Source: Myxococcales bacterium
GTDB lineage: Bacteria; Myxococcota_A; Polyangia; Polyangiales; Houyiibacteriaceae
DNA: 8,004 nt
Assembly (NCBI GenBank): GCA_030622585.1
Contig: JAUXFZ010000090.1
Location: forward strand, 1-8,004
Reading direction: 5' to 3'
The notes under the pieces: model-generated
Told to the model about the DNA's origin: nothing
The model's database searches: none
Seen by the model: the letters and a program-made list of their open reading frames with translations, nothing else
Position numbers and translations under genes: made by a program
Part shown: positions 6,096 through 8,004 of the stretch, in pieces
How the letters are laid out: each line of letters opens with the position of its first letter
Position numbering within the stretch: the first letter of the stretch is position 1

Positions 6096-6266
6096 ATGTT
6101 TCCAGCAGCCAACCACACCACCGTCAGCAACAGTCTTCTCGCCGAGGTGGCAACCTCGGGCACCTTTCCGGACCCCGCTCTATTCGTCTACAGCGTCTTG
6201 GCAACACTCGTGCTGGGATTCCTCCTGGTCGGCTACGTCATCTCGCAACGCCCGCTAGCGCAATGA
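6096..6266 (+). CDS. Small single-pass membrane protein (56 residues), unknown function
   Basis: I do not recognise a family. The protein has a polar 28-residue N-terminus with Glu17 and Asp26, one strong hydrophobic helix at about 29-48 (FVYSVLATLVLGFLLVGYVI) and a short tail SQRPLAQ. The only basic residue, Arg52, follows the helix, so the tail is probably cytosolic and the N-terminus periplasmic. There is no lipobox and no signal-peptidase site after the helix, so it should stay membrane-anchored. It is transcribed divergently from the kinase-sigma operon and has the same bipartite upstream element as the acidic lipoprotein. A role as target, feedback sensor or partner of the membrane kinase or the soluble anti-sigma-like protein is speculation from position. 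It is convergent with the lipoprotein gene ending at 6300, with a 33-base gap and no visible intrinsic terminator. Confidence 0.75.
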   Translation: MFPAANHTTVSNSLLAEVATSGTFPDPALFVYSVLATLVLGFLLVGYVISQRPLAQ

Positions 6267-6299
6267 GGGCGCCTGTCTCCGAGCACCTCTAGCGGTGGA

Positions 6300-7031
6300 T
6301 CAAAGATCGATCGCGAAGCAGTAGAAGCGGCCCGCGCCCTGTCGTTCTGCCAAACCTGATTCCGTGCAGCTCACTGTATCGTGCGCGGAGTTCCATGACA
6401 GCCGGTCGGGTCCGCCGATCGTCACTCCCTCGGGCGCGAGGTCGCTATGGCCGACCTGTGCGAGGTCGTCTTCGCTGCCGGAGGTCCAGTCGACGCATGT
6501 TCGCTCCTCGAGCACGCGGCCCTCCATCGTGCTTCCGGTAATGATGTCATGCTCAGACAAGGGAACGAGGTGCCCGTTCTCGTCGATCAGCAAACCCTCT
6601 TCATCGGGGTCTTCTGTCACGAACCATTCCAAACGGGCAATGCCGTCTTCGTGCAGCGCGTCGACGTCCGCAGCGACCTCTTGGAGTCGCTGGTTGTACC
6701 AGGGCCCCGTCCCGATTCGGTCCCGCGCATCTTCGGTCGAAGTGCTCAAGTACGCATGCCAGGTCAGGTCGCCCGCATCTACGGCGGCTGCGAGGCTCTG
6801 GCACATCTCGTCGGCGCCAGCGAGACCGCCGAGGTCTCCGCCGATCACCCCGGTCCCCACGCTAGTGACAAAAAAGGACATGGCGAGCTCGGTTGAGCCG
6901 CCACCGGCCCCACCGGTGCCTGCCATCCCTCCCGTACCACCCCCATCAGAGGTGCTGTCCCCACATGCGCCGAGGCCGAAAATCATGACTGGGAAGACGA
7001 CTGGAACGAGGAATGAGCTGAGGCGCCGCAT
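6300..7031 (-). CDS. Lipoprotein with Gly-rich linker and endostatin/DUF1554-like domain
   Basis: A 243-residue probable surface lipoprotein. Signal peptide 1-22 with lipobox LGAC, lipidated Cys23; a flexible linker rich in Gly, Ser, Thr and Ala at about 24-46; then one domain from about 50 to 243. The domain opens with MSFFVTSV, has GGDLGGLAGADEMCQSLA (64-81) and WHAYLSTS (91-98), and closes with CVDWTSGSE (179-187), SWNSAH (212-217) and GRFYCFAIDL (234-243). This pattern resembles secreted proteins with a C-type-lectin-like fold in the endostatin/NC10 or DUF1554 groups. Cys77, Cys179, Cys222 and Cys238 could form two disulfides. Such folds usually bind carbohydrate or protein; no enzyme motif is seen. 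The start is supported by GGAG (minus strand, 7041-7038) 6 bases before ATG. The gene stands alone on its strand, and its upstream region shows no copy of the TTAATCCAA element. Fold assignment is from memory of the pattern and moderate in confidence. Confidence 0.82.
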   Translation of the reverse strand: MRRLSSFLVPVVFPVMIFGLGACGDSTSDGGGTGGMAGTGGAGGGSTELAMSFFVTSVGTGVIGGDLGGLAGADEMCQSLAAAVDAGDLTWHAYLSTSTEDARDRIGTGPWYNQRLQEVAADVDALHEDGIARLEWFVTEDPDEEGLLIDENGHLVPLSEHDIITGSTMEGRVLEERTCVDWTSGSEDDLAQVGHSDLAPEGVTIGGPDRLSWNSAHDTVSCTESGLAERQGAGRFYCFAIDL

Positions 7032-7062
7032 AATCTACTCCGATTCAAGGGGTGCCTGAAAC

Positions 7063-7080
7063 GCGTGAGGCAACTCACGC
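7063..7080. repeat. Inverted repeat with GCAA loop
   Basis: GCGTGAG (7063-7069), GCAA, CTCACGC (7074-7080): a perfect 7-bp stem whose + strand loop is a GNRA-type tetraloop. It lies 32 bases upstream of the lipoprotein ATG, in the leader or promoter area between divergent genes. No T run follows on either strand. An operator or an RNA hairpin are both possible. Confidence 0.5.
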
Positions 7081-7091
7081 CGCGCGTCAAG

Positions 7092-7110
7092 CGTCGGCGG
7101 GGAGCCGACG
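7092..7110. repeat. Second inverted repeat in the same intergenic region
   Basis: CGTCGGC (7092-7098), GGGGA, GCCGACG (7104-7110): a perfect 7-bp stem, 11 bases beyond the previous hairpin and 70 bases before the glycosyltransferase ATG. No T run follows, so it is not an intrinsic terminator. Confidence 0.5.
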
Positions 7111-7180
7111 ATCGACCGAGCGGCGGCCGGATCTTCGTGCCTGCTATCGCCCGGCGTTGCGAGGGTTCTTCCCGCCCGCT

Positions 7181-8004
7181 ATGCCTACAGACGCTATGAG
7201 CGCCAAAAACAGTAGCGAAAGCGCCGAGATGCGTCCGGTCGTGGAAGCGCTTCCCCGCAAGAAGGTCGCGATCTTCATCGTGACGTACAACGCCGTAAAG
7301 ACATTGAGCCAGGTTCTCGATCGCATCTCCGACGACGTCTGGGATCGGGTCGACGAGGTCTTCGTCTTCGACGACGGCAGCCAGGACGACACCTTCCTCG
7401 TCGGCCTCGGTTACAAGCAGCTACACGGCAAGGCCAAGCTGAGCATCTTCCGCAACGAGGAGAACCTCGGCTACGGCGGCAATCAGATCCGCGGCTACAA
7501 ATATGCGATAGAACAGGGCCACGACATCGTCGCACTACTGCACGGCGACGGTCAGTACGCACCGGAAGCGCTCGGCGAGCTGCTCGGGCCGCTCGATCGC
7601 GGCGAGGCCGATGCGGTCTTCGGCTCACGTATGATGACGAAGGGTGCCGCCCGCGAAGGCGGCATGCCGCTCTACAAGTATGCCGGGAACAAAATCCTGA
7701 CGAGCTTCGAGAACGCCATGCTCGGCACTCACTTGAGCGAGTTCCACTCGGGCTATCGGCTGTACTCCACTGCGGCTCTCAAGAAGATCCCGTTCGAGCG
7801 CAACACGCACGAGTTTCACTTCGACACGCAGATCATCATCCAGTTGCACGCGGCCGGCCTGCGTATCGTAGAGCTTCCGATCCCGACGTACTACGGAGAC
7901 GAGATCTGTCATGTGAACGGGATGAAGTACGCGGCCGACGTCGTGGCGTCCGTGATGCGATATGAGGCGCACGAACTTGGTTTGCAACACCGCCCCGAGT
8001 ATGA
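7181..8004 (+). CDS. Family 2 glycosyltransferase (DPM1-like), 3'-truncated by window edge
   Basis: Transfers a sugar from an activated donor, probably a nucleotide sugar, to an unidentified acceptor. The frame is open from ATG 7181 to the last base, so the stop is outside the window. Numbering from the second in-frame ATG (7196): FIVTYNA (27-33) opens the GT-A fold, DDGSQDDT (59-66) binds the nucleotide, NLGYGGNQIRGY (90-101), HGDGQY (116-121, metal-binding Asp118), GSRMM (143-147), FHSGYRLYS (183-191) and FHFDTQIIIQL (207-217) complete the GT2 pattern of polyprenol-phosphate sugar transferases. The segment after the GT domain, with ELPIPTYYGDEI (226-237), is typical of proteins that continue into a SAM-dependent methyltransferase domain, so the full gene may be a two-domain enzyme of glycan biosynthesis; this cannot be seen here. 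Neither ATG has a good Shine-Dalgarno (GAGG at 7161 is 16 bases before the first), so the start is uncertain. Confidence 0.9.
   Translation, partial: MPTDAMSAKNSSESAEMRPVVEALPRKKVAIFIVTYNAVKTLSQVLDRISDDVWDRVDEVFVFDDGSQDDTFLVGLGYKQLHGKAKLSIFRNEENLGYGGNQIRGYKYAIEQGHDIVALLHGDGQYAPEALGELLGPLDRGEADAVFGSRMMTKGAAREGGMPLYKYAGNKILTSFENAMLGTHLSEFHSGYRLYSTAALKKIPFERNTHEFHFDTQIIIQLHAAGLRIVELPIPTYYGDEICHVNGMKYAADVVASVMRYEAHELGLQHRPEY

Noticed and set aside
6267..6299. Possible bidirectional terminator between convergent genes
   Set aside because: No stable stem with a T run is visible in the 33-base gap.
6364..7059. 231-residue Ser/Pro-rich open frame on the plus strand
   Set aside because: Antisense to the lipoprotein with lipobox and Shine-Dalgarno; its low-complexity composition is the mirror of the Gly-rich linker and acidic codons.

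Overview
The window is a GC-rich, densely packed bacterial segment with a Myxococcota-like (deltaproteobacterial) character. The evidence for that is indirect: lipoproteins with Gly/Ser/Thr-rich or acidic linkers, a Ser/Thr kinase with an N-terminal multi-helix membrane domain, an ECF sigma factor with an atypical anti-sigma-like partner, and an endostatin/DUF1554-like lipoprotein. No rRNA, tRNA, insertion sequence or CRISPR array was seen, and nothing suggests a recently acquired island.

Layout. Bases 1-2624 (+) hold the C-terminal part of a membrane diguanylate cyclase (cut by the left edge), a 6-phosphofructokinase with the residue pair typical of pyrophosphate-dependent enzymes, and a short F420-dependent (Ddn-type) oxidoreductase. 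The gaps of 26 and 12 bases suggest one transcript. Bases 2625-3457 (+) are a self-contained unit: a 9-bp inverted repeat, a promoter-like bipartite element, a strong Shine-Dalgarno, an acidic-repeat lipoprotein and a strong intrinsic terminator. Bases 3476-5942 (-) are a three-gene operon, membrane Ser/Thr kinase > ECF sigma factor > small anti-sigma-like protein, with ATGA overlaps at both junctions. Bases 6045-6266 (+), divergent from that operon, encode a 56-residue single-helix membrane protein. Bases 6300-7031 (-) encode a lipoprotein with a Gly-rich linker and an endostatin-like domain. From 7181 (+) a family-2 glycosyltransferase runs off the right edge; it has no stop codon inside the window.

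Main finding. The two + strand genes that flank the kinase-sigma-anti-sigma operon, the acidic lipoprotein and the 56-residue membrane protein, share a bipartite upstream element, TTAATCCAA-N12-GGCGTAG, with exactly the same 12-base gap and unrelated spacers. It occurs only in those two places as far as I could find by reading. Its shape (AATCC, 16 bases, CGTA) is that of an ECF promoter. I infer that the locus is a self-contained envelope signalling module: the kinase senses something at the membrane, the sigma factor and its partner convert this to transcription, and the two flanking envelope proteins are its local targets. The element is seen directly; its recognition by this sigma factor is inference.
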